Source: Marthasterias glacialis (Eukaryota > Echinodermata > Asteroidea > Forcipulatida > Asteriidae). Taken from it: DNA of 64,000 nucleotides. Shown here piece by piece: positions 1-12,060 of the stretch. Position 1 is the first letter of the stretch. The number at the start of each line of letters is the position of its first letter. The notes beneath the pieces are model-generated. The model saw nothing but the letters and a program-made list of their open reading frames with translations. It was not told the origin of the DNA and did not search any database. The DNA lies in NCBI GenBank assembly GCA_911728455.2, contig OU452223.1, positions 14,979,423-15,043,422 on the forward strand. Reading direction: 5' to 3'. The position numbers and the translations under genes are program-made.

Positions 1-115
1 CCCGTTCAATCCCAGTCCGAAGCAGGATTTGAACCAGGGTCCACCGAGGCAATAGGCAGGGAAAGAAACCAGATGGCCAACCCATTCCCCAAAATTCACA
101 GTGTAAAAATTCACA
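1..115 (-). repeat. tRNA-derived SINE fragment
   Basis: Read on the minus strand, this holds a B-box-like segment (ggttcaaatcctgc) after a stretch resembling the copy at about 23235-23410. It is cut by the window edge. The assignment rests on the B-box and on similarity to that copy. Confidence 0.4.
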
Positions 116-3100
116 GTGACTTAACAAAACAGAATGTCCAACTCCAGTATGGATAAGAGAACAATTTCTTTACGTCACTTTAACCAGAAGTGCCATACCC
201 TCCCCCATTAACAAGAAAAAACCCACAACAATACACCAACGGTTATGCCAGGGCATTAGCCCTGAGCGAAAGAAAGAAACGAAAACCTTGGCCGCAGAGC
301 CTTTCAATTCCAGTAGATGTCTTACTGAATCTCATCTTGTATTTCCGTCAGAGAATTTACAAAAATTACATTACTCTGAAAGTGTTCCCTTGCCTGCACA
401 AAATGCCCATTGTCATTAATTTGATTATGTCTAACAGTGCATTTTTCTTCAATTCAGTGAGCGTTGAACACATATACCGTAGTAGTGTATTAATTTTATA
501 TCATTTCTTTTTTTTTTTCATTTCAGTTAAAAACATTCAGGATGTTGAACCCAAGACAGAGACTTATCAATCAATGTGAACTGAAAAATCGCCTGAAAGA
601 AGAAGAAGGGAAAAAAGTCCTTTAAAGTAATATGATCAACTTAAGAATTTGATCATTTTATAATTATGTCAGTGATAGGGAATCTCTACAATCCTCATCT
701 GCCGTTTGCTTGAAGTTAGTATTTTTAACCTGGTAACTGGCAAATGGTAATCATTCCATTCACCTGCTAACAAATTAAATTCTTCTTCCATGTGATCGTT
801 TAAAGTAGTGGCAACGTCTGATTTCCTGCCTGCAGCTTCAGGGCACGTTGCGTTCTGTTTTGCATTTCTCGTTACAGAATACACACTACATGTATGTACA
901 TGTAAGAGTGAGGTCATAATACATACACACGCACATCACCTCGTTCAATAACAGTGAGAATAGCAATACCCTGTTTCGAATATAAGCCTGGTGTACTGAA
1001 TGTATGTTTATAGCTTAAAGGTGTGTCTATTGGTTCAGCAAAGTCCTAAGATCTGCAAAGGATCTTTAGTTTAAGGCCAGTGGTCTGATTGCTTTCACTG
1101 TTGGGACTGTCCAGGATTGCAAACACTGTCCGAAAACAGGTCTCATAAAACTTGGAATAATCCTACATCAAACTGTTCCAAGATCAAACTGCGTTTTCAT
1201 TATCACAAGAACTACGGGATGGTATAACGTTTGTCATGAGCATGCAGACGGAATTCTTTCGAGTCAACTGGCTTTCAAGAAACACATACACGTAGGCTCC
1301 GTGTACGAACACGAACAGTAAATAACTTATGAATACTCTCAAGATAAGGCATGTAGGCACGTCATGTAAGCAAATATCCCATAGATTGGTTACATGTGTC
1401 GCTTATGAACTCAATAATGTTGGCTGTTGTTTAAATTAAAGTGAGCTTTCCAGCACTTAGATTTGACATTTTAAAAATTGGCTTCATATACACCCTCCCA
1501 AAGACATTGCCATCCCTGCTACGCCCCTGCCTTCAAAAGATTATTTCATTATATGAGGATTTCCCGAATGTGACAATTCCTGAAAATGGCTTGTGGGCCT
1601 GGGTTCCCCTTATTCTAGACCCAGAACCTCCCAGATGTTACAATTCAGGAGGTTTACAGGCTCTGTGTCATCAGTACAAAAGTACAGGTTTGGACACAAT
1701 GTGGACTATTTCTTCCCCTTTTGGTGATTGCTTTACTTCTTTCAAAAAAATCTGATGGCTCGAAGAGATTTTGAGAAATTTTCTGAAACCAGGAAAAATC
1801 CCGAGAAATTACATGCCTGATTGACATCCTCAATGAGAGTTCATATGTTTAAGGAAGAGTTACATGTATATTTCTGCTTTTAACAGAAATAAATATGTGT
1901 GTAGCAGCAGGGCTTTAGTTTGTGGCAAAAACCCACAAGACTACTTTGCTTTCAGCTCAAAATGTTTACTAGACTAGAATTTCTGCTACAATACCAGAAC
2001 CAAAATGAGAAGGAAAAAACCAACACTTTACTGCACAGTTTAACATAAAATATCCAATATTTAAACTGTTTTTATTTGAATAAGCACTAGAAAAGATTTA
2101 TCTCATTTGTCTTATTGTGTTCTTCAATAGTCAATATAATTGAAAGATATCTATGGGACTCATAATCAATTTGAACATCCTTTTTGTTATTTATTAAAGA
2201 TGTTACACAGTGAGGTGTTATTATTCAATTGAAAAACACAAGACGGCAGGACTTGTGCGGTCGTGAGTTTACTGGCCCAAAGCTACGAGCCCTGAGCAGG
2301 TTTGAATGTGTGCACATAATTAGGTTTACAAGAGATTGAGAATCAAATTTAAACCATCAACATTATATGCTGTCAACATGGAGAAAAAAAAGGGAAGCAT
2401 AGCTTTTGTACCTTTCCCTAGAACTCGGGACAAGATTTCAAAACACCAACATATGAACAATGACAGGACAATTAAAGAGTGAGACTTGGGACATGTGTAG
2501 ACTGACTTAACAAGTTCAACAAAAAGTAAGCTTGGCAAGAAGTAATGCATCTCAAAACAATATGGGGTAAAAAATTAGTGTGAGGGCACGGTCTGCAGCC
2601 TTTCCTTGCAACTCCCCTAGATCTTTTGTCACTGGGATATTTTGAGGGCTGCAGTTGAGGGAAACAGTGGCTATAAATAGTACCATTCAATGCTGTTTCA
2701 GATTCCGATCCTAAAGGATGTGACCTCAGGGCATTTCATTCACTAAAATCCTTCTCAATTCTACATTAGAGTGTAAGCAAGATATCCTTGTACGTTTTCA
2801 CTTCAAAGGGGGTAAATTTGATTAAGGATTGCATAAAAATCTGATTTTGTTAATGCACTGTTATACAGTACAGTGTATCAACTAAAAACAATACTGTATT
2901 ATTCTTGCATATTGTACACAAGCTACATTATGAACTTGGTCTGCATTCAGTCAAGCTTAGAGGTAATGTATTTGTACAACAATAACAAATAGGCCCCTAT
3001 TGGGTTCTGTATTTTAATGCACTTTACAGGCAGATTGTAATTCATTAATCGATAGGCCCATGACAGTTTTTTTGTCAGCGTCATTTCAGTGCACACATGG

Positions 3101-3504
3101 TAAACAGGAATCAAATGTTGAACTCATTTCACACACACACACACACTACAGACATAAAACGTACGTAGTTCCTCATTTTCTGTAAGGAAGTCCTATCTAC
3201 ATTATTTTCAAGTCGACTTAATCATTCAAATACAGATGCAAGTACTTGTTTCATATCATGTTCCTGATAATCAAAAGGGTTTTGATTTATATTGCTGCGC
3301 AGTTTTTAATATTTTTAACTGGTAAATGGATTCTCGGACGGAAATTAAGATTTGATTGAATATTTCCAAACTCAGATAGCTTCTCATTAAAAAATATAAT
3401 AAACTCAAAGGTAATGTCATACATTTAGCTACAAGACTCTAAGAGTCATTTTATTGCAGCAAAGAACTTTCGCTGCACAACTGTATCAAATGAAGCGTAC
3501 ACTG
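116..3504. other. Presumed GUK1 intron 1, no gene seen
   Basis: AT-rich DNA with a short (CA)n at about 3130-3146. The short ORFs here (for example 190-579 +, 669-917 -, 1441-1755 +) match no family I know and lack splice or composition support. None resembles the missing guanylate kinase exons. Confidence 0.5.
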
Positions 3505-3725
3505 TATAAAGAATCTCGGTAGTCTAGTTGGTAAGACATCTGCTCTAGAATGGCGGGGGTCGTGGGTTCGAATCCCACCCGAGGAACTTCCCTGTTTTTT
3601 TTTTTTCACAGGACTCGGGGGAAAGTACTGAGTACACAGTGCTTAACACACATCGGTGTATGGGTAAAAAAAAAACATTACATGTATTTAATGTTCTTTA
3701 TCCCTGATGCAAAAAAATTAACATA
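3505..3725 (+). repeat. tRNA-derived SINE, family A
   Basis: The core contains tagtctagttggtaagac followed by gtgggttcgaatcccaccc, which are RNA polymerase III A- and B-box-like. It is followed by a family-specific tail with cacaggactcgggggaaag and cacatcggtgtatgggtaa. The same unit recurs at about 18066, 18296, 25262, 46899 and 57521. Confidence 0.75.
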
Positions 3726-3774
3726 TTAAAATTTACTGATGATAAAACTATTAAAACAGAAAAACTGATATCCA

Positions 3775-3952
3775 GGCCCAAATTTCACAGAGCTGCTTGA
3801 GCACAAAATGTACATTATGCTTACCAGATTAAGGTTACCAGCCAAAATAGCATGTCACATGTACCATCTATGATTGGTATCCTGCTCATTTTTGCTCAGC
3901 AGAAAATTGTTTAGCAGTATTTTCCCGCTTTAGTAGCGTTATGAAATTGGAC
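3775..3952. mobile_element. MITE with AATTTCA-type inverted ends
   Basis: This is a non-coding element of about 178 bp. It begins ggcccaaatttcacagagct and ends with the rough complement (atgaaattggac). Its middle (ggtaccagcc, gcaggatacc-type blocks) is shared with copies at 38784 and 43776. Confidence 0.6.
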
Positions 3953-3956
3953 TCAG

Positions 3957-4208
3957 ACCAACAAGCGAATGCTCAAATATTTAATAAGTCGGCACACTTT
4001 TTGATGCATTTTGACATTGTTGGATATTGAATAAATACTGGAAAATGTCCTCCACGAACAGGGACTTTTCATTTCACTATGAAATTAGGCCGAAACCACC
4101 AAGCGAATGCTCAAAATGTTTACTAAGTCGGCACACTTTTTGATGCATTTTGACACTGTTGGATACTGAATATATATGAATACTGAAAAAATGTCCTCCG
4201 CAAACTGT
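3957..4208. repeat. Tandem duplication, about 138 bp period
   Basis: Two adjacent copies share gcgaatgctcaa, the block aagtcggcacactttttgat and gaaaa..tgtcctcc. They lie in intron 1 of guanylate kinase, about 60 bases from the exon. Confidence 0.75.
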
Positions 4209-4267
4209 TTCAAATTGTTCATAAACCAAAATTTAACCATCAACTCAGACCGAAGTATAAAACTTAC

Positions 4268-4385
4268 GACTGACTGAGAACCCAAAGTACTCCTTGTACT
4301 CCTCCATGAGTTTCTTGATGAGGGTGCTCTTGCCTGATCCAGAGGGTCCACACAGGACGCAGGGTCTTGGCACGTACTCAGCCAT
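4268..4385 (-). CDS. GUK1: Guanylate kinase, first coding exon (partial gene)
   Basis: This exon encodes the first 39 residues of a guanylate kinase, the cytosolic enzyme that phosphorylates GMP to GDP with ATP. The translation starts [20 protein letters not shown]. It contains the P-loop GPSGSGKST at residues 13-21 and then a segment ending FGFSVS, which in this family comes just before the GMP-binding region. The exon ends after one base of codon 40 at a good donor (C then gtaagt). The ATG at 4385 was chosen because it matches the family start and lies 46 bases below a TATA box; an in-frame ATG lies 18 bases further upstream. No GMP-binding or lid exon was found at 1-4267, so the rest of the gene should lie beyond the left edge. 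The family match is seen directly; the orthologue name is inferred. Confidence 0.88.
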
Positions 4386-4430
4386 TTTCCTTGCTGCAGT
4401 CATGCAAAGCTTCAAGTGGGACCAGCTGCT

Positions 4431-4437
4431 TTTTATA
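4431..4437 (-). promoter_or_regulatory. TATA box of the guanylate kinase gene
   Basis: On the minus strand this reads TATAAAA, 46 bases before the chosen ATG. That would put transcription start roughly 15-20 bases before the ATG and leave a very short 5' UTR. The position is right for a core promoter, but no start site can be read from the sequence itself. Confidence 0.5.
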
Positions 4438-5885
4438 CAGAGAAACGAAGGCGGAATTAAGGGTGGAACGAATAGGCATGCATTGATGAGTTGTAGGGAT
4501 GATTGGTGATTGGTCCTATACATTGTGCACACTGCGCATATGTTTGCATACTAATGAGGGGATGTTATCATGATCAGTGCTTTAGTTGATGTGATACGTA
4601 CACATGTCTTTTGCATTATTAACAAGGAAGGAAAAGGAATGGATGACAGCTGACAAGTGTTCAAGGCAGGTGATTGGTCAAGTACTGCCACATCATACAT
4701 GTACAAATGACTAGAATGCGGGGAAAAATGTGAAACAAATGATTAAATGACAATTGTGTGAGCATACAAAGACAGTGTATGTCATTAGAGATAGTAATTT
4801 CAGAACCGTATAATTTTTCTCCAACATGCATCTAGTACTATACATGTCTTCTTAAATTTTTGTTATGCATTTCGCCCATCACAAGGCCCAAAGGCCACTG
4901 AAGGTGTGAGCTTTTTTTTTTGAAGGGATAGAAACCTGCCCCAATGCGCAATGATTGTCCCTACTGCCCTTATTGTTGGGGAAAATGTGTACGCAATATT
5001 AAAAGCTATTCCCTGTTAAATTTCATCACAACGAGTGCTTGAGTTTATTTCAACCATGGAAGAAAATACAAGTTGTTTTATTAAAAAAGGTTTTTCTGCA
5101 TACAGTACATTGCAGATCAGCAAATTATACATGTTCAACCAAAATTTACATTTACGTTAAAACTCTGTCATATTGATTTTTTAAGTCCTTGCCTCACCTA
5201 AATATAACTGAATGCATATGAAGACAAATACAATTCCTAATATTAGGCATTTTGCATTTTACAATGCATTGTATGAATTATAGAGAAAATCCATTAGGAC
5301 AAGAACAGCTGCACACAGAGTCAATGAAATTAGTGTCTTCGTTAATTTTCTTCAAGATCACAAACATGTACACGTTAATTCTTCAGGAAAACATTTTAAA
5401 GAAATGATGAGCTATGTATAAATAATCTTGGTATGGGGCCGGAGGATTGGAAACCTTACAGTTAAGCCCAGGGACTTTTGTGATTTTTTTTCAGCGGAGG
5501 TCTGTTTGGAATATTTATGAGCAGTACGCGCTGTTCAATTTGTGTACAATTGCACATGGTGTGTAGTGCAGGCATTCAGTTTGTCGAAAAAACAAAAATG
5601 GGAAAAAAGTGCCAGGCACAGCAAGACTTTGTACTGTGTTTTTCAATTGACAATCAATGGCACAGCTGAGAAATTCAAAACAAGGAAATCAGCTGATCAT
5701 CTAAAAAGTTGCATGTGTGGTAGCCCTGGTAGGACTACCTGCGTGGTAGAGCCGTGCATTTTCAGCTAATTTTGACACCAGGGTGACATGAAATTTGAGT
5801 TGTTAACCATTCCTTTGGGTGACAAAAGGTGCAAAGTTTACAACCCCATTAAACACTGATGGGAGAAGACTGAAAATGAATTGTA
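4438..5885. other. Intergenic region upstream of GUK1
   Basis: No gene is seen. A reverse-oriented tail of a tRNA-Leu-type SINE lies at about 4868-4990 (it shares the caaggcccaaaggcca block with the copy at 22460). The rest is AT-rich DNA. Confidence 0.45.
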
Positions 5886-6549
5886 CAATAGACCGATCCA
5901 TTGTAAGCCCCGCCTACTAACGTATTGACCAATCAAAGCCTTGACAAAGCCACTGAAAGTCCGACAAAAGTCTGACATGTTAAAATTCCATTAGAAAAGT
6001 AAACAAGCTGCCGCAATTGTTCCGACAAACAGCACACTACTGTACTAACTTTTGTTTTAATTTTTTTTGTATTTCTGGTGGTACAAATCCCACAGCAGTG
6101 GTCCCTGTACAGTAGTGTAAAAGTGGTTTAACAGTGTTCATGTCTGCATTGTTCTTTGGACCCAATGCACTGCTCAAAACGCCACAAAACTAAATCCATA
6201 CCGTTCACGAAAACCATGTGTGTGTGTGTGTGAGTTTGTTTAGGCATTCAAACCGGGGACCTATAACAAAAGAGGACAATAGGGTTCCCGGTTGGAACAG
6301 GTCCCCAGTTGGAAATCGTGTTCAAAACCAATGGGAGCTGTTGCTAAAAAGTTTAAGTATAAACAAAAGAGGGACAATAGGAGGTCCCCGATTGGAGGTA
6401 AATACACACTTGTGTGTGTGTGTGTGTGTATCTGATACATGTGTGTGGCTGCAACTGAACCACCGCTGCGATTGTGGCAAGAAAGTCACACCATGTCCTG
6501 TTGCTAGGCAGTTGCTAAGGTAGGCAGGGGTTAATGGATTGGTCTATTA
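5886..6549. mobile_element. MITE with AATAGACCGATCCATT ends, enlarged by insertion
   Basis: The left end reads caatagaccgatccattg and the right end aatggattggtctatt. A shorter relative lies at 29184-29437. The interior carries (GT)n tracts near 6219 and 6412 and two similar segments of the type acaaaagaggacaatagg, so it has probably taken in extra DNA. Confidence 0.6.
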
Positions 6550-7916
6550 TATACTAACATAATACTAACATAAAACTACACTACAAGAATCATGTAACCT
6601 TCAGGGTAACCTTCATTAAAATTATTTTTCCCTAAAAGCACACGCACAGCCCTACAAACACTTATTGTTAAACCATAAAAAAGGCAAAAAGATGTAAAGT
6701 CTAATATTTCATTACACTGACAATGAAGATTAGTAACCATAGAGACTAGAAATCTTAAAACGTAAAAGGAGTACAATATAAACAATCTTATAAAATGACT
6801 ACAATATAAACAATCTTATAAAATGACGTGCAAGGCTACAAATACAGTATGTGGCAGTACATGTGTACAAGATTAAATCATTGTTTAGTACCAATTTTAA
6901 TCTCCTGTTCAAACAAAGCCAGCCACTGATAATGTACACAGAAGTAAACGCATTTATTTATAATTCACATAGAAGCTGGTGCCAAGCTTTAATAAGTAAT
7001 TACTGTGTACATTATTTACATACGCCACTGTTTACTACAACGTCTGATACATGCAATGCTTTACCTTTAATGCTTCTTGAGTTGACTGTAATACTGTTGG
7101 ACTTTTGTACATTGAGTACAATCTACAATTAATTTCAATTTTCCATCCTTTCATTTACAATTAATGAACCATCCAACCAACCCATGAAATTAAATCAATG
7201 TAAGTAGCCACGTTTATACCCAAAAAAGAAGGAACAAAAAACCAAAAAGACAAGAGGTGTTCCGAGCAATGCTCAGAACTCCTAAAAACATTTTGTGTTT
7301 AGACGGTAAATTTTTTGCATGATACTCTTAAGCTAATTTCACATATAGCAATCAAAAATTCAACAATGGTTTGGCATTGGAGAGTCTTACATGTATGTTA
7401 TTTGAGACCTGCTCTGGGAAACTCTGCATTTACCATAATCAGTGGCATAGCGGGGGTGGGGGGTGGTAAAGGAGGGCAGCTGCCCCCCCCCCCTCCTTGA
7501 GTTTGATGCGCTCATCCCTTTGGCCAAACACGCTACTGGTCTGGTCTGTTTTAGACAGCCTGCTAGCCTATTACCGCAGGCTAAGTAGGCCTATAAAAAT
7601 GTAAAAATGAAACCATTGTTTTGTTTGAGGTTTGTCGTTGGTCATGCCATTTGAACGTGGCAACCGTTAAACAATGCACTTACAATGTGTTGTGTACAAA
7701 TCTACACTAGCTTCAATCCAATTGATGAAAAAATACGAAAACAAACTACATAAACGAAAATGATAGATCTAATGTTTTATGCATTTTTATCTAAATTTAA
7801 TTTCTCTCAATATTTTACGTAGAGTGACAGCAATTTGATTATTGTGTTACATGTACATCAATTTGTATGCAAATAGGCCTACTAATTATTTTACTTTGTG
7901 CACTACTTTCCACAAG
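6550..7916. other. Intergenic DNA, no gene seen
   Basis: AT-rich DNA with a short tandem duplication (tacaatataaacaatcttat, twice, near 6772-6826) and a G/C-run stretch near 7450-7497 that resembles repeat debris. The small ORFs have no recognisable family. Confidence 0.4.
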
Positions 7917-10215
7917 TTAGCAAAACAAAACACTCACAGAATATGAAACTCGTAGATATTTACAATTTAGGTGGTCAGACAGGAAAGATTTGCCCATTTT
8001 ATCAGATTGAATGCATTTTGTGCCATTGTTTGAAACAATTTTGATCTCTTGAGGAAGATGGACAGCAGGAGGAGGTACATCGGATGGTGGCAGTAGATCA
8101 TCAGCAACAAGCTCGTATACCAGCTGCTTCCGGAAGTTCTTCTGGGAAACCATTGGCAATCCAAGGGCATTTTTCATTTCTTTATAGATAATGAATGAAT
8201 TCAATATGTCAATGTAATGTCAATAAAATGAAAGAAAAGTGTTTTGTATAATTTTCTTTTCAGTGAAGCACATTGTAATAGTTGATTAATTGATCAGAGA
8301 GGTCCACACCACCCATTGACTGATTGTAAGCTTTTACAGCCGGCGGGATTGCTACATCAACTCTCTCAAAAGTACTTGTCTCAAGGTTTTTCATCTTCCT
8401 TTGAACAGTGTCATTCCCACAAGCCAAGTGTCAAGTTGACAACATTGTCACTTCGCTTGTATCCTTCCACTTCACAAAGAGGAGTTCACTATCTCGGAGC
8501 CAACGAATTGTTCTGCGGGGGGCAATCATAGGTATTCTGTTGTCTATTGACTTTGGAAAGCCTCGACAATTTTTTCGTACTGTCCCGCAAGCTGGAGTTC
8601 TTAATGAAACAAATCACAAAACAGAAGTGGGCAGGTGTAAAAGTTATCCACGAACAATCTGTAACCTTGTCCCAAATATGGTCTCATCAGTTTTGTGACA
8701 ACATCATATGTAAGCCCATTGTCAGATTGATCTTCTGTTTTTCCAGCATAGATATTGAAATCATAAGTGTACCCCGATTTTGAATCACAAACTACAAATA
8801 GTTTGTAACCCCATTTAGTTGGCTTGTCCTTTAAGTACTGCTTTATTCTGATACGGGCTTTAGAAGCAACCATTCGCTCATCGATTGAGACGTTTCTGTT
8901 CGGCATAAAAAATGACTGGCATGCTAACTTCACCTCGTTATAGCAAAGGTTGTACTTTGAAGAGACAGTCATCGTGAGGGTCCATGTATGCCTTTCTTAC
9001 GACGTTGGTTTTCCTCATCTTCTTCGGGGTCACTCAGATGAAGGTTCCACAATAAAGGCATAAATCTGTACCTAGACATGATTCGTTTAGCAAAGGGCTT
9101 GCTAAAAAATCCTTCTGATGACTAGTACTCTTGAAGTGTGGGTACTGAAACAAGGCCCATGAAAATGATAATCGCCATGAAGCTTATATAGCTCCTGTAC
9201 TGATGTACTCTTCCAGTTATACTTTTTTCCTGCTTCCTTCAGTTTTTCACCTTACTTGTTGGTGTTTTTTACTAGACTTTGCATGACTTTTGCACTGAAG
9301 AATTGTTTGAATAACTGGCGTAATCATACATAGCGGGTAACTGAGTGCCGGGTGTTCGATTTGGAGTAAATGGTGGTTGAGTTCGAGGACCATTGTCAAT
9401 TCCATTGTCACTTTTCCATGGAGGATTATCTGGCTGATCGTCATCTGAGGAGCATGCCCTTGATGAATTTACTTTTGGGCAACGACTGCTGGGCACTTTT
9501 ACACTGCGCCTGGGTCATTTTCTCAACTGCTATTCATTACCTTGATCATCTTCTAATTCTGAGGAAGAGCTACACGGGGGTTCATAAATCTCTCCTTGAT
9601 AACTTTGCCGGAATGGAATGGACTCAGAGCTAGTGCTTGGCAGATGGGGGTCAAATACAGAATGCCTTTAGCCTGGCAGATGCAGCAGTTCACTCGGATG
9701 AATTGCAGGGCCAAATCATCTCACTCCCATCACTGTAATCACAAAAATTTACACATTTTTATGAAAAATGAAACTAACATAAAGATGATACTTAATGATG
9801 TATAAACTATGATAACTCCAAAATAAAGTATTAAAACAAACAATATACACAATAAACAAAAACTGCACAGGCTGGGCAGCTTAATCCAGATAATGTACAT
9901 AGGCCTATTCACAAAAATTTTCAGATAGAGGCTTGGGACAGGTTGGCATGGTTGGGGTAAGTCTCTTCAAAAAAAGTTTTTTTTTTCAAAGTTCAAATTT
10001 ACAACAAATTGTACATAAACAAGTGTTTATTTATTTAATTATTTTTTAATATAAACAAGTGTTTATTTATTTAATTATTTTTTCAAGAAGGTATATTTTT
10101 TTTACAAAATAATCAGACTTACCAGTGAATTGTTGGATCAATGCCTTCGTTCAACATTTCTTCCTCACCACTATCAAGGTCGCCGTTTTCTTCGCACTCC
10201 TCAACGAAACATAAC
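7917..10215 (-). pseudogene. Decayed piggyBac-type transposase (PGBD4-like)
   Basis: Minus-strand frames give a broken DDE_Tnp_1_7 transposase, read from high to low coordinates. First comes an acidic N-terminus (near 10200-10130 and 9650-9380), then MPLLWNLHLSDPEEDEE near 9060, and a central block with SIDERMV (near 8880) and KPTKWGYKLFVVCDSKSGY. Next come RLFVDNFYTCPL (near 8650), RWLRDSELLFVKWKD (near 8490), YNQSMGGVDLSDQLI (near 8310) and ILNSFIIYKEM (near 8190). The three family catalytic aspartates (in SIDE, FVDN and GGVD) are still readable. They are spread over different frames with stops and frameshifts, for example at about 8950 and 8450, so the gene is dead. Inverted ends and TTAA target duplications were not located. 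Plus-strand ORFs over the same interval are shadows. Confidence 0.82.
9990..10090. repeat. Tandem repeat of about 45 bp, two copies
   Basis: Two copies of ataaacaagtgtttatttat followed by ttaattatttttt lie side by side, inside the region of the piggyBac remnant. Confidence 0.6.
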
Positions 10216-10837
10216 AAATCTGACTTTTTTTCATTGCCAGATCTCCTGACTCATTGGACATTACTTGTCTTCTTTCCTGGCTTCTTTTTAGGTATTTTGA
10301 AGGTGAAATGTGGTGTATTTGTATGAGATGAAGCGAACAGAAATTGGTGCATTAAAACTTACGATGAGCACCTTCGTGTGTTAATGAGACAAAACAAATT
10401 GTATAGTTGCTGCTTCGCTTAGTATAGACTTTTCTGTTGTTCTAATAAATCTTTATGTTTTCAGCTTTTGTGTGTCCAACTTGCAAAAATGCTTCCCTTT
10501 TGGGAGTTTTCTCTGCCTAGAGTTTCTAAAATTGAAAAAAAAGGAACAAAAATGTGTAAATTTTTCGGTAAGCATCATGCAATGAAACTTGTTGAGCCAG
10601 CCATTGTAAAGTCAAAAATAATGCTTTTAAAAGGTAACAAAACATAGCCAACTACATGTATGTTGTATGTACGTAGTTTAGCTTTGAATTTTGAAGGATC
10701 TTGACCTTCTCAATGTACAGTACAGAGTACTCTAAAATTTACTAAAAAGGTCAAAAATTGTACGAATTTAACTTGAATAAGAGGAAAAAAATCTAAATTT
10801 ATTATATATGTTTGTTACAATCGTTATAAATTCTATA

Positions 10838-11020
10838 CTATTGACCCAATTCAATAATCTTGGATTTGCCACCTTGGAAGTCAACATGTCAGGTGTTATG
10901 CAGTGTAGTGGCTAGTGCGCATCTTAGGCGACGTGGCGTTTACACGTATACGTAGATTGACTTCCAGCATGATGAGCGAGGCACAGTCGCTGCGTATGAC
11001 ATGCGCACAAGGGGTCAATT
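10838..11020. mobile_element. MITE with TATTGACCC ends
   Basis: It starts with ctattgacccaattc and ends with caaggggtcaatt. Internally it shares taggcgac and tgcagtgtagtg-type blocks with the pair at 56249-56810. Confidence 0.55.
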
Positions 11021-11199
11021 GAGGTGGTCTCCCACTGGAATATGGAGTGCCTGTGATTTTACAATACATTATTTTCCAAGCATGGGAAATCGTCCAAGAT
11101 GAGGAAACACCGTGTTGTTGGACGACAGGGGAAAGAATTGTAATGCATACACCGCTGCGAAAGCCCATAATTAGTGAATAGTGCCATTGCTTTTTTTAA

Positions 11200-11720
11200 T
11201 TTTCAAGAGCAGATATTTTTATTTTCAGGAGCAGGTATTTTTAACTTTTAAGAGCAAATTTGTTTCTTTCAAAATCAGATTTAAGCCTATTTATATTTTC
11301 AAGAGAACTCATTTTTATTTTCAAGAGCAGCTAAATTTTTTTTGGAAACTTTGTGAAACAAAGTTTTGGTAGGGGTCCTTGCCTTACTTTATTTCAACAA
11401 CGATTACAAGCTTGATAGTGGAATGGCCCCATTTCGTAAAGGCCATAGGATGCGCAGTCAATTTTTTGGTAACTTTTCAAGAGTAGCTATGTTAATTTTC
11501 AAGCGTAGTTATTTTAAATTTTCAAGAGCAGATATTTTTAATTTCAAGAGCATTTACTTTTTATTTTTCGTGAGCAATTTTTTCACAAGCAGATATTTTC
11601 ATTTTCAAGTGCACCTTTTTTATTTTCACAAACAGTGTTTTCTTTTTCAAGAGCAGTAATTTATATTTTCCAGAGCAGCTAAATAAATAACTGCTCTTGA
11701 AAATAGAAATATCTGTTCTT
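11200..11720. repeat. Degenerate tandem array, unit about 25 bp (TTTTCAAGAGCAG)
   Basis: About a dozen diverged units of the form ttttcaagagcagatatttt are spread over 500 bases. An interruption around 11365-11470 has different sequence. The last unit appears inverted (ctgcu-type reading: ctgctcttgaaaatag near 11690). Confidence 0.65.
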
Positions 11721-11915
11721 GTCATCTTAAAAATAAATTAGAAAATTTTGTACACTACAGAGAATAGTGCAAATTACTCCTCTCCTTCTCTAGATATTAA
11801 AAATGAGATTGAGGTATGCATTTTATTGTTATATGTCAGCCAGAGTTCCAACTACAAAAAATAGTACAATCAACCACCATCAACATTCAGCTATAATGAA
11901 CAGAACATGAACGCA

Positions 11916-12060
11916 TTTTCGGATTTGCGCAACCTTCGGATTTTGCGCAATTTTTGGATTTGCGCAATCGTCAAATTGCGCGCATTGTTCACCAAAAGAC
12001 GTAGCAAAATAGTGCGCAATACTCAACTGCGCAAGTTCTAAAAGTGCGCTTCACCAGTAT
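11916..12060. promoter_or_regulatory. Cluster of TGCGCAA palindromes
   Basis: At least five tgcgcaa or ttgcgcaa sites occur in 145 bases, with another near 12217. TTGCGCAA matches the known C/EBP-class palindrome. Whether this is regulatory or just a decayed repeat cannot be told from sequence. Confidence 0.25.

Noticed and set aside
190..579. 129-residue plus ORF near the left edge
   Set aside because: No recognisable domain, AT-rich and tract-driven composition, and it lies in what should be an intron of guanylate kinase.
669..917. Minus ORF tested as a possible second guanylate kinase exon
   Set aside because: It lacks the GMP-binding TTR.PR.GE pattern and any clear splice frame with exon 1.
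3511..3586. Possible functional tRNA gene
   Set aside because: The tRNA-like part is shared by at least six dispersed copies with a fixed non-tRNA tail, so it is a SINE head; the anticodon stem also pairs poorly.
8316..9805. Several plus-strand ORFs of 65-96 residues
   Set aside because: They are shadows of the minus-strand piggyBac transposase remnant.
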